A stretch of 64,000 bases of DNA from Polaribacter vadi (GTDB lineage: Bacteria; Bacteroidota; Bacteroidia; Flavobacteriales; Flavobacteriaceae), in the NCBI RefSeq assembly GCF_001761365.1, contig NZ_CP017477.1, positions 1,014,501 to 1,078,500 on the forward strand, written 5' to 3'. Position numbers and translations under genes: made by a program. Positions 18,290 to 25,979 of the stretch are shown here, piece after piece (position 1 is the first letter of the stretch; each line of letters begins with the position of its first letter). Below the pieces are notes generated by a model that made no database searches, was not told the origin of the DNA, and saw only the letters and a program-made list of their open reading frames with translations.

Positions 18290-18519
18290 TTATACAGTAT
18301 TACCAAGTAGCAAAAACCACTACTCAGGAGTTAAGATGTTAAAAGTTAAGTCATTATCTTACCAAATGCAGCATGATGGACTGCTTTAAATTTATAAAAA
18401 TAAATTTGGTAAGCTATAAGAAGTATTGTAATTTTAAAGTGCAAATCAAAACTACGCACTTCTTATAGTGTTACCGTTTTAAAAAAGGCCTTAAAGCATC
18501 ATCTTTAAGGTTTTTTTTT
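18290..18519 (+). ncRNA. Candidate structured RNA with its own terminator
   Basis: No plus-strand ORF precedes the strong terminator at 18489-18519, yet the preceding 200 bp are rich in pairing. CTATAAGAAGT (18414-18424) pairs with ACTTCTTATAG (18458-18468) and the stem extends outward through GGTAAG and (with one bulge) GTTACC to about 17 bp. ACCAAAT (18361-18367) pairs with ATTTGGT (18404-18410) enclosing a GCAG/CTGC mini-stem. AGTAG/CTACT flank 18306-18325. It does not match tmRNA, RNase P RNA or SRP RNA motifs that I know. The 5' end is a guess. Confidence 0.35.
18489..18519 (+). terminator. Strong rho-independent terminator without an upstream ORF
   Basis: CCTTAAAG (18489-18496) and CTTTAAGG (18503-18510) around CATCAT, followed by nine T. 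It reads in the plus direction, away from the HU-like gene. Confidence 0.8.
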
Positions 18520-19038
18520 GCTAAACTACAAAGTGTTCTTTTGTTTTTTAAGACATGAGAAATAAATCTTTGTTTTCTTTTTTTTTTAGGAATCTAATCT
18601 ATAAACAATTAAAGTCTAGCCATGTAAATTTCGGAGTTATGGCTTGTATAACAAAGCTTTACTTATACACAAAACCCATGATTTGTAAACAAATTGCCTA
18701 TTTTTTTTGCTTATTTGCAAAAACCCCTGCTTATTTAGCTTTTTTTTATCAAAAGAAATACTAGGATATCTTTTAAAAAAAAGTGTTTTAAAGAAAAGAA
18801 TAACAAAAACTATAGCAGGTTATCTGGCTAGGGATTGTACGATTCAATACCTGTTTAGCATATTGCTAAAATTCTGTCTATATAAATAAAGTTTACGATT
18901 TGCTTAGAGCATAAGAATTTTAGTTTCTAAACTAGTTTTCTATACAATTTTTTATTAAAAATCATCATAATTTACATTGTAGAATCCATTTTAAGTTTAA
19001 AATACACAACAACTCTTCATTGAAGTTTTATAATGATC
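18520..19038. other. Gene-free accessory stretch
   Basis: Very AT-rich. Short frames here have no initiation context, coding bias or family resemblance. A partly self-complementary segment around 18818-18870 (CAGGTTAT ... ATACCTG) is the only structure I noticed. Confidence 0.4.
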
Positions 19039-19200
19039 TTATAATTTGAAAACCCACTGAGTTCGGTTTTTAAAGTTTTCTGTCTTCTGGTTATGCAAGT
19101 CATATGCTTCTAAAATTATATTTTCTTCTTTAGAATCTTCCCCTTTATACTTCCTATAGATGTCATCTACATCAAACTCATTTGGCAAGATTTGGAGCAT
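19039..19200 (-). pseudogene. Possible gene fragment (53 codons), family unknown
   Basis: The minus-strand frame begins MLQILPNEFDVDDIYRKY and ends NRTQWVFKL. Its acidic/basic composition looks more like a coding remnant than random AT-rich translation. A terminator lies immediately upstream of its ATG, and no promoter is visible, so I treat it as a leftover C-terminal piece rather than a working gene. It could also be a small real ORF. Confidence 0.25.
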
Positions 19201-19201
19201 T

Positions 19202-19235
19202 AAAAAAAACCTTATCTATCTGTTGATGAATAAGG
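19202..19235 (-). terminator. Leftward terminator following a gene remnant
   Basis: CCTTAT (19210-19215) and ATAAGG (19230-19235) with an eight-A run on the plus strand (U tract of the minus transcript). Confidence 0.6.
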
Positions 19236-19240
19236 CTTAG

Positions 19241-19351
19241 TTAATAATTTAAAATGATGCTTTCTTTGTTCTTTGGAAAAGCTTTTTGTTTCTTATTTAA
19301 CCAAATATTAGGGCCAATAATATCTCTATAGGAAATTACTTTCTTATTTTT
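19241..19351 (-). pseudogene. Possible C-terminal gene fragment (36 codons)
   Basis: Minus-strand frame with VISYRDIIGPNIWLNKKQK and FPKNKESIILNY before TAA, followed six bases later by the leftward terminator 19202-19235. The stop-plus-terminator arrangement suggests the true 3' end of a former gene whose 5' part is lost. I cannot assign a family. Confidence 0.3.
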
Positions 19352-19485
19352 TTATAAGTAATTCTACATTTCATAGGGCATTGTCCTTTTTATTTTTTGA
19401 CTTGATCTAAGTTAAATAGAATATGTAATTTATATGATAGCATAGCTTTATCTTTTTGGTTGTTAATGAATTGTGAAAAACTTTT

Positions 19486-19520
19486 AATTAGGTATTTATA
19501 TATTTTTTATACCTTTAATT
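19486..19520 (+). promoter_or_regulatory. Promoter region of the YegP-like gene with an inverted repeat
   Basis: AATTAGGTAT (19486-19495) faces ATACCTTTAATT (19509-19520). The right arm contains TACCTTTA (19510-19517), a TAnnTTTG-like -7 box, placing the transcript start about 20 bp before the ATG. The repeat would let a repressor cover the -7 box. Confidence 0.4.
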
Positions 19521-19544
19521 TTATTAATATAAAAATTTATAAGA

Positions 19545-19874
19545 ATGGGAAAATTTGTTATTTCTAAAAGAACCAATGGAGAGTTTCAGTTTAACTTAAA
19601 AGCTAATAATGGTCAAGTAATATTAACGAGTGAAGGGTATTCTTCAAAAGCTGGTTGTGAAAATGGTATATTATCTGTTAAAACGAACTCTCAAGATGAC
19701 TCTAAATTTGATAAAAAAACATCCTCTAATGGCAAACCTTATTTCAATTTAAAAGCTAGTAATGGTCAAATTATTGGCACGAGTGAAATGTATGAAAGTA
19801 CAAGTGGAAGAGATAATGGTATTGCATCTGTAAAAAGCAATGCACCATCAGCATCTACAGAAGATTTATCTTAA
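19545..19874 (+). CDS. YegP-like (DUF1508) tandem-repeat protein
   Basis: The 109-residue protein consists of two copies of the DUF1508 unit: FNLKANNGQVILTSEGYSS (about residues 17-35) and FNLKASNGQIIGTSEMYES (about 67-85), each followed by a (C/R)(E/D)NGI-x-SVK-(T/S)N block. E. coli YegP has the same two-unit build; its role is unknown, with suggested links to stress. It is monocistronic, with an inverted-repeat promoter and a terminator at 19902-19927. Confidence 0.88.
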   Translation: MGKFVISKRTNGEFQFNLKANNGQVILTSEGYSSKAGCENGILSVKTNSQDDSKFDKKTSSNGKPYFNLKASNGQIIGTSEMYESTSGRDNGIASVKSNAPSASTEDLS

Positions 19875-19901
19875 TAACTTAAATTTATTTAGAACTAATT
19901 G

Positions 19902-19927
19902 GAGCTTAATTTTAAGCTCCTTTTTTA
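19902..19927 (+). terminator. Terminator of the YegP-like gene
   Basis: GGAGCTTA (19902-19909) pairs with TAAGCTCC (19914-19921), then six T. Confidence 0.85.
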
Positions 19928-20047
19928 TATATAATCAATTTTAATATGGGGTACTTTTAAAATACCTTATTGAACGTTAGATTATAATTTAGAGAATCCA
20001 ATAAAGTACTATAAAACTTCTACAAACCCTTATAAAACTTATAGAAA

Positions 20048-20075
20048 ACAAAAAAGCCTCACATTTCTGTGAAGC
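20048..20075 (-). terminator. Terminator of the tRNA operon
   Basis: GCCTCACA (20056-20063) / TGTGAAGC (20068-20075) around TTTC, with eight A on the left; it begins 7 bp after the tRNA-Arg 3' end and belongs to the same hairpin family as the 71-residue gene array. Confidence 0.75.
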
Positions 20076-20081
20076 TTTAAG

Positions 20082-20155
20082 TGAGCCCTGGAGGATTCGA
20101 ACCTCCGACCGCCTCCTTAGAAGGGAGGTGCTCTATCCAGCTGAGCTAAGAGCCC
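20082..20155 (-). tRNA. tRNA-Arg (anticodon TCT)
   Basis: The minus strand folds as a cloverleaf: acceptor GGGCTCT with AGGGCTC (two G-U pairs), D arm TAGCTCAGCTGGATAGAGC, anticodon loop CTTCTAA, and T arm GGAGGTTCGAATCCTCC. The CCA end is not encoded. It is the last of three tRNAs read leftward. Confidence 0.95.
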
Positions 20156-20184
20156 GTAGTTTTTATGTTTCTACGAAAACAGTG

Positions 20185-20259
20185 TCGGGGTGGCAGGATT
20201 CGAACCTGCGACCTCCTCGTCCCAAACGAGGCGCGATGACCGGGCTACGCTACACCCCG
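20185..20259 (-). tRNA. tRNA-Pro (anticodon TGG)
   Basis: Acceptor CGGGGTG pairs with CACCCCG. The anticodon loop is TTTGGGA between CTCG and CGAG, and the T arm contains GGTTCGAATCC. CCA is not encoded. Middle gene of the tRNA cluster. Confidence 0.95.
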
Positions 20260-20320
20260 AAAATAAATTATTAATTACGAATAAAAAACAATTTAATTTC
20301 TTTACTTTATATATTATTTG

Positions 20321-20404
20321 CGGAGAGACAGGGACTCGAACCCTGGCGACAGTTACCCGTCGACAGATTAGCAATCTGCTCCATTACCACTCTGGCACCT
20401 CTCC
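20321..20404 (-). tRNA. tRNA-Ser (anticodon GCT)
   Basis: Acceptor GGAGAGG pairs with TCTCTCC, the anticodon loop is TTGCTAA, and a long variable arm (GTCGACGGGTAACTGTCGC region) identifies a class II tRNA. The discriminator is G, as usual for tRNA-Ser. First gene of the cluster. Confidence 0.95.
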
Positions 20405-20503
20405 TACTTTATGAACTTATTTGCATTTGTTTAAATGCGAGTGCAAATGTAATATTAGAATTACAATTTAGCAAGATGTTTTTAACTTTTTTCTGTATTT
20501 TTT

Positions 20504-22567
20504 TTATTCTGGATATTCTACTCGTAAATGATAGATATTCATCAATTTTTTTTTGATGACTTTTTTGATCACTTTTATCTCTCTAAATGTAATATCTGAG
20601 TTTAAAAATTGATTATCTGCCATTTGTTTATCAATAATTTTATCAATTAAATTACTGATAGACTGCGCTGTAGGATTTTTAATACTTTTTGAGGCAGCTT
20701 CAGCAGCATCACACATCATTAAAATAGCGGTTTCTTTAGAGAATGGAATCGGGCCTTTATATTGAAAGTTTTTAATATCAATTTTTGTATCTGGATTTAA
20801 TTCTTGCTCCTTTTTATAAAAATAGTAAGTAGAACTTGTTCCATGATGTGTTCTTATAAAATCTATAATTCTATCTGGTAAATTATATTTCTTGGCTAAT
20901 TCTACTCCTTTTATAACATGATCTGTTATGATTTTAGAACTATCTCTAGGTGATAAATCGTTATGAGGATTTACGCCTGTAGATTGATTTTCTATAAAAT
21001 ACATAGGATTAAGCATCTTTCCAATATCATGATATAACGCACCTGTTCTTACTAACATGGAGTTTGCTCCTATTTCATTGGCTGCAGCTTCTGCTAAATT
21101 TGCTACTTGCATAGAGTGCTGAAAAGTTCCTGGGGCTTTTTCATTTAATTCTCTTAACAGTTTTGCATTTGTGTTTGATAATTCTAAAAGTGTAACATCA
21201 GAAACCAACCCAAAAACTTTTTCATACATATAAATTAAAATAATCGACAAAAAGGATAATAAACCATTCATGGCAAATAGAATAAAATAATCCCAATTAA
21301 TTTGTGATGCATTGCCTTCTTTTATAATTGAAAAAGCAAAATAAGTAATCATATAAATACCTGTAATCTGCGCAACAGATATAAATAAATTAGCTCTTTT
21401 ATACAACTCAGAGACTGTAAGTATGGTAACAATACCTGCAATAATATGGAGATAAATAAATTCAAAACTATTAGGAACAATATATCCTAAAAGCAGTACT
21501 GTTAAAACATGAGTAAACAAACCCAATCTAGCATCAAAAAATGCTTTTATAATTATTGGTAATATACTTAAGGGAACCACATACAAATAGTCTGCGTTAT
21601 ATTTGATAACCAATGTTTGAATAAAAATGATGGCAAATACATTAAAAAATATAAAAGTTACTTTGTTATTGTTTTCAAAAATTTCTATTCTATATTTATG
21701 CAGAAATAATAATAGCATCAATAATGCAAGTGACACTAAAATTGTGTATCCAAACACAATCCAGTTATAATTAGAATCTGTCCAAACTTTTGATGCTGAC
21801 TCACTTTTTAACGAATTTAGAATAGCGAGTTTTTTACCTTCTACAATCCCCCCTTTTAAAATTATTAATTCGCCTTCTGTAACTTTACCTTTGGTGTATG
21901 AAATTTTACCAATTTCGTTTTCTATTACTTTATTCGTATATATTTCATCGAAAGTAACGTTTGGTTTTACAATACCTGCTAATATATTTAAGAGCGATTT
22001 TTGTCCGTAATTATAAGGTTCTTTTCCTAAGTTAATTTTAATGATTTTTAATACATCTTTAGAAGTCAATAAGTTTTTAAATGAAACATCCTCTACTTCA
22101 TTATCTTTTTTTAAAGCTATAATTTGATTATTATCAGCAACTACATTTTCACTTGCTACTTCTAAAAACCCTGAATTATAAATTTTATTAATAATACTTT
22201 CACCAATTACTTCAAGGCGATTTATTTCAGTAATGGATAATGAATCCTCTACTTTTAAAATTCCTATTCTGTTTTTAAAAGTTTCATTTACTTTAGATAC
22301 AACATCTGTTTTGTAGTTAAAATAAAGTTTGGAATTCGCTTTAATCTCTTTCTTTTCTAATGAAATTTCTTCATCCGTTTTTTGAATCGCAAAATCGAAT
22401 GTTGCATACAAATTATCATATTTCCAAAGTTGCCCGTTGTTAAAATCATATTTAAACTGCCCTCCTTTTGGAAATAAATACACAATAGCAACCGTAGTAA
22501 TTAAAAACAAAATTACCTTGTAGATAATCGTATTGTTTCTATATATTTTATTTACAAATTCACTCAT
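20504..22567 (-). CDS. 7TM-HD domain phosphohydrolase (PgpH/YqfF-like, probable c-di-AMP phosphodiesterase)
   Basis: The 687-residue protein has an N-terminal membrane anchor (about residues 17-30), a large extracytoplasmic 7TMR-HDED domain (about 40-260), seven membrane helices (about 265-450) and a cytoplasmic HD domain. The latter shows HSMQVANLAEAAA, YHDIGKMLNP (the HDIG metal site), RTHHGTS and MMCDAAEAASKS, in the usual order. PgpH of Firmicutes with this build degrades c-di-AMP to pApA; the same activity is inferred here. It lies alone, downstream of no promoter-sharing gene, and divergent from the thiolase. Confidence 0.88.
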   Translation of the reverse strand: MSEFVNKIYRNNTIIYKVILFLITTVAIVYLFPKGGQFKYDFNNGQLWKYDNLYATFDFAIQKTDEEISLEKKEIKANSKLYFNYKTDVVSKVNETFKNRIGILKVEDSLSITEINRLEVIGESIINKIYNSGFLEVASENVVADNNQIIALKKDNEVEDVSFKNLLTSKDVLKIIKINLGKEPYNYGQKSLLNILAGIVKPNVTFDEIYTNKVIENEIGKISYTKGKVTEGELIILKGGIVEGKKLAILNSLKSESASKVWTDSNYNWIVFGYTILVSLALLMLLLFLHKYRIEIFENNNKVTFIFFNVFAIIFIQTLVIKYNADYLYVVPLSILPIIIKAFFDARLGLFTHVLTVLLLGYIVPNSFEFIYLHIIAGIVTILTVSELYKRANLFISVAQITGIYMITYFAFSIIKEGNASQINWDYFILFAMNGLLSFLSIILIYMYEKVFGLVSDVTLLELSNTNAKLLRELNEKAPGTFQHSMQVANLAEAAANEIGANSMLVRTGALYHDIGKMLNPMYFIENQSTGVNPHNDLSPRDSSKIITDHVIKGVELAKKYNLPDRIIDFIRTHHGTSSTYYFYKKEQELNPDTKIDIKNFQYKGPIPFSKETAILMMCDAAEAASKSIKNPTAQSISNLIDKIIDKQMADNQFLNSDITFREIKVIKKVIKKKLMNIYHLRVEYPE

Positions 22568-22705
22568 AAAAATTTTGTTATTTACACAAACTTAGTGCAA
22601 ATATACGAACGCAAAAAATTACACCTGTATTTAAGATTTCTTTTTGATTTAAAATGGTTAATTTAGCACCAGAATTAAAAACGAAATAACACTTAAATAT
22701 CACGC

Positions 22706-23881
22706 ATGAAAGACGTAGTAATTGTATCTGTAGCAAGAACTCCTATTGGAAGTTTTATGGGTAGTTTATCATCAATACCTGCAACAATTTTAGGAGCAAC
22801 TGCCATAAAAGGAGCATTAAGTAAAATAAATTTAGATCCAAATTTAGTTCAAGAAGTTTTTATGGGGAATGTAGTTTCTGCTGGTTTAGGACAAGCACCT
22901 GCAAGACAAGCTGCAATTCATGCTGGTATTCCAAATACTGTTCCTTGTACAACTGTAAACAAAGTATGTGCTTCTGGTATGAAATCGATTATGCTAGCTG
23001 CCCAAACCATTGCTTTAGGTGATGCTGATATTGTTATTGCTGGTGGTATGGAAAACATGAGCTCTATTCCTCATTATCAACATGCAAGAAATGGATCGAA
23101 ATTTGGACCAATTACGATGGAAGATGGGTTGCAAAGAGATGGTTTGGTAGATGCCTATGAGAATGTTGCAATGGGTGTTTGTGCAGATGAATGTGCTACT
23201 GAATACGGTTTTTCTAGAGAAGATCAAGATGCATTTGCTATACAATCTTATGAACGTTCTGCAAAAGCTTGGAGCGAAGGTAAATTTGCTGATGAAATTG
23301 TACCAGTTTCAATACCACAAAGACGTGGAGAAGATATTGTTTTTTCTGAAGACGAAGAGTTTAAGAATGTAAAAATGGATAAAATTCCTGCTTTAAGAGC
23401 GGCTTTTACAAAAGATGGAACAGTTACTGCTGCAAACGCATCTACTATTAATGATGGTGGAGCTGCTTTAGTTTTAATGTCTGCTGAGAAAGCAAAAGAA
23501 TTAAATATTACACCACTTGCAAAAATACTAAGTTATGCAGATGCTGCTCACGAACCAAAATGGTTTACAACTGCGCCTGCAAAAGCATTACCAAAAGCGT
23601 TGGCAAAAGCAAATATATCTATTAATGATGTAGATTATTTTGAATTAAATGAAGCTTTTTCTATTGTTGGTTTGGCAAACATGAAACTTTTAAATATTAC
23701 TGATAAAAATACAAATGTAAATGGTGGTGCTGTTTCTTTAGGACATCCTTTAGGCGTTTCTGGAGCTAGAGTTGTTATTGCATTAACATCTATTTTAAAA
23801 CAAAATAATGCAAAAATTGGAGCTGCTGCTATCTGTAATGGTGGTGGTGGTGCTAGTGCATTAATTATTGAAAGAATTTAA
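22706..23881 (+). CDS. Acetyl-CoA C-acyltransferase (thiolase II family)
   Basis: The 391-residue protein is full length for a biosynthetic/degradative thiolase. It has the nucleophile Cys in NKVCASGMKS (about residue 90), the NEAFS box (about 314), the HPLGVSGAR His loop (about 347) and the second catalytic Cys in CNGGGGAS (about 378). It condenses two acetyl-CoA or cleaves 3-ketoacyl-CoA. The NlpC/P60 gene follows after 11 bp on the same strand, a linkage often seen in Flavobacteriaceae with no obvious functional tie. Confidence 0.93.
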   Translation: MKDVVIVSVARTPIGSFMGSLSSIPATILGATAIKGALSKINLDPNLVQEVFMGNVVSAGLGQAPARQAAIHAGIPNTVPCTTVNKVCASGMKSIMLAAQTIALGDADIVIAGGMENMSSIPHYQHARNGSKFGPITMEDGLQRDGLVDAYENVAMGVCADECATEYGFSREDQDAFAIQSYERSAKAWSEGKFADEIVPVSIPQRRGEDIVFSEDEEFKNVKMDKIPALRAAFTKDGTVTAANASTINDGGAALVLMSAEKAKELNITPLAKILSYADAAHEPKWFTTAPAKALPKALAKANISINDVDYFELNEAFSIVGLANMKLLNITDKNTNVNGGAVSLGHPLGVSGARVVIALTSILKQNNAKIGAAAICNGGGGASALIIERI

Positions 23882-23892
23882 TTTTATACAAT

Positions 23893-24660
23893 TTGTACGG
23901 AATTTGTAATTTAAGTATTGTTCCTTTAAGAGCAGCACCTTCAGACTCATCAGAAATGGTGAGTCAAATTTTATTTGGAGAGTTTTTTACAATTCTTGAA
24001 CAACAAAAATATTGGAGTAAAATTCGATTGGCTTCCGATGATTTTGAGGGCTTTATAGATCATAAACAATTTGAAAAAATTTCTGAAGATTTATATCAAA
24101 AATTAGTATTAGATGCTCCTGTTTATAGTGGCGAGTTCGTCGATTTCATAACAGATGCTACAAATAATCTATTAACAATTCCTATAGGATCGAGATTGCC
24201 TTTTTTTGCTGATCATCATTTTTTTATCAATTCTAAAAAATATAATTACCAAGGTAAAGTATTTTCTAATAAAATGGCTAAAAGTGAAATAATTCGAAAC
24301 GCTTTTACTTTTTTAAACGCTCCTTTTTTATGGGGAGGCAAAACTCCTTTTGGTATAGATTGTTCTGGTTTTACTCAAATGGTTTATAAAATTTGTGGTT
24401 ATAAATTATTAAGAGATGCAAAACAGCAAGCAAAACAAGGAGAGGTTTTAAGTTTTATTGAAGAGAGTGAACCTGGAGATTTAGCTTTTTTTGATAATGA
24501 TGAAGGAGAAATAATTCACGTTGGTATTATTTTAAAAGATTATCATATTATTCATGCACATGGTAAAGTAAGAATTGACACTTTAGATCATAGTGGTATT
24601 TTTAACCACGATTTGCAAACGCACACTCATAAATTAAGAGTTATTAAAAAAATTATATAA
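23893..24660 (+). CDS. NlpC/P60 cell-wall cysteine peptidase with N-terminal SH3-like domain
   Basis: The 255-residue protein has an SH3-like first half (PLRAAPSD ... GEFFTILEQ ... WSKIRLASDDFEGFI) and a C-terminal NlpC/P60 domain. The catalytic Cys lies in FGIDCSGF (about residue 157), the His in EIIHVGI (about 206), and the third polar residue is the His of IIHAHG. It should cut peptidoglycan stem peptides. No signal peptide is visible. The start is TTG at 23893: no ATG precedes it in frame and the conserved GICNLSIVPLR begins three codons later. Confidence 0.87.
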   Translation: MYGICNLSIVPLRAAPSDSSEMVSQILFGEFFTILEQQKYWSKIRLASDDFEGFIDHKQFEKISEDLYQKLVLDAPVYSGEFVDFITDATNNLLTIPIGSRLPFFADHHFFINSKKYNYQGKVFSNKMAKSEIIRNAFTFLNAPFLWGGKTPFGIDCSGFTQMVYKICGYKLLRDAKQQAKQGEVLSFIEESEPGDLAFFDNDEGEIIHVGIILKDYHIIHAHGKVRIDTLDHSGIFNHDLQTHTHKLRVIKKII

Positions 24661-24690
24661 AAAAACCGAAATCGTAAGATTTCGGTTTTT
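24661..24690. terminator. Bidirectional terminator between convergent genes
   Basis: AAAAACCGAAATC (24661-24673) pairs perfectly with GATTTCGGTTTTT (24678-24690) around GTAA. It serves the NlpC/P60 gene and the TPR gene ending at 24712. Confidence 0.9.
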
Positions 24691-24711
24691 ATTTTTTATC
24701 AATTAGAAAGA

Positions 24712-25956
24712 TTACATACCTCTCATTTTTTTATAGATAGGTCTTAAAGTCTCAGCTTTTTTATTCCCTGTAAGGTCATAAATATTTAAAAGAGATTTTA
24801 CAGTATCTTCAGTTCTACCAAGTTCATCTGCTTTCTCTAAATAAGGAAGTGCTTTATTATACAACGCTTTTTGTTTTAGCTCTAATTCATCATATTTTTT
24901 AAAGTTAGATAAATTTTTATTCATTTCCTCTACAATAGCTTGTTCTCCAGATAAAATCGCTACAGATATATTCATATAAGCATCAGCATATTCTGGATCT
25001 AACTCAATAGCTCTTTTATAGTATTCAATAGCTTCTTCAGATTTTCCTTGGTTATGATTTACAACACCTAGATTAAAAAATAGAGTAGGGTTTTCAGGAT
25101 CTAATTGTACAGCTTCTTCCATTAATTCTTGAAATTTATCCATCTTCTCTAACTTGATGTACAATTGAGCTTCGTTTAATAAAAGATTTAAATCTTTAGG
25201 CTCATTCTTTCTTGCTTCTTTAATAGCAACAACTGCTTCATCCGTTTTACCTTGCGCAATTAGAATAAAACTAAGATTCTTTATAATATCTGCTTGTTTA
25301 GACTCAGTATTTTCGTCTGTTGGTGTACTGTATTGACCAGTTTTCACCATTAAATCTCTTTGACTTTTTCCTCCTAAATTTTCTTTAACTCCAGTTTCTT
25401 TGTTCACTGCAAAATATTGCGTGGTAACACCTGTATACCCAATATCTTGTAATTCTTTATAATACTCAAAAGAAGTATCATAATCTTTCTGTAAAGAAGC
25501 ACTCACAGCAGCATTGTATAAAAAAATGGTGTCAGTAGGACTTAACTTATATGTTAAATAGAAATTTTTAGTAGCAGTAACATAATCTTTATCATCATTA
25601 TAAGCATTAATTGCCTTATTTGAAACAAACTGAATTAATTCATTTAACTTTGGTTTCGCTTCATTTGTATATTTCGATTTTCCACTTTCTTTTTCTATTT
25701 CAAACAATTTATCATAAGCTTCAACAGCTTTTTCTACGTTCGATTTTCCATAAGCAGAACCTTTTAAGTAATAATACCAAGCTTCATATTTTTGTTCTAT
25801 GGCACTTTCATTACCTTCTAAAGCTGCAATTCCTTCTTGTGCAGTTTTAAAGTCGCTTTTATCGATAGCTTTATCGATAGTTCTTAATTCTTTTTTTTGC
25901 GCAAACATTCCAATTGACATCAATCCTAATGAAATTGCTATAATCTGTTTTTTCAT
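24712..25956 (-). CDS. Exported TPR repeat protein
   Basis: The 414-residue protein has a signal peptide (MKKQIIAISLGLMSIGMFAQ) and tetratricopeptide repeats through the mature part. The clearest are ALIAQGKTDEAVVAIKEA, NLGVVNHNQGKSEEAIEYY (canonical A-x-x-x-L-G pattern with Pro at the unit end) and ELDPEYADAYMNISVAI. It is probably a periplasmic scaffold. It is 23 bp downstream of gyrA on the same strand, so it is likely co-transcribed with it. Confidence 0.85.
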   Translation of the reverse strand: MKKQIIAISLGLMSIGMFAQKKELRTIDKAIDKSDFKTAQEGIAALEGNESAIEQKYEAWYYYLKGSAYGKSNVEKAVEAYDKLFEIEKESGKSKYTNEAKPKLNELIQFVSNKAINAYNDDKDYVTATKNFYLTYKLSPTDTIFLYNAAVSASLQKDYDTSFEYYKELQDIGYTGVTTQYFAVNKETGVKENLGGKSQRDLMVKTGQYSTPTDENTESKQADIIKNLSFILIAQGKTDEAVVAIKEARKNEPKDLNLLLNEAQLYIKLEKMDKFQELMEEAVQLDPENPTLFFNLGVVNHNQGKSEEAIEYYKRAIELDPEYADAYMNISVAILSGEQAIVEEMNKNLSNFKKYDELELKQKALYNKALPYLEKADELGRTEDTVKSLLNIYDLTGNKKAETLRPIYKKMRGM

Positions 25957-25979
25957 TTTAATATGTGTTTAATTTATAA

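Noticed and set aside
18555..18889. Small plus-strand ORFs of 60-69 codons
   Set aside because: Phe/Leu/Lys-rich translations typical of random AT-rich DNA, no start context, overlapping each other.
20082..20404. Prophage or integrative element integrated at the tRNAs
   Set aside because: No integrase and no direct repeat of a tRNA 3' end were found nearby.
20171..20414. Short ORFs on both strands
   Set aside because: They are translations of the tRNA-Pro and tRNA-Ser genes.
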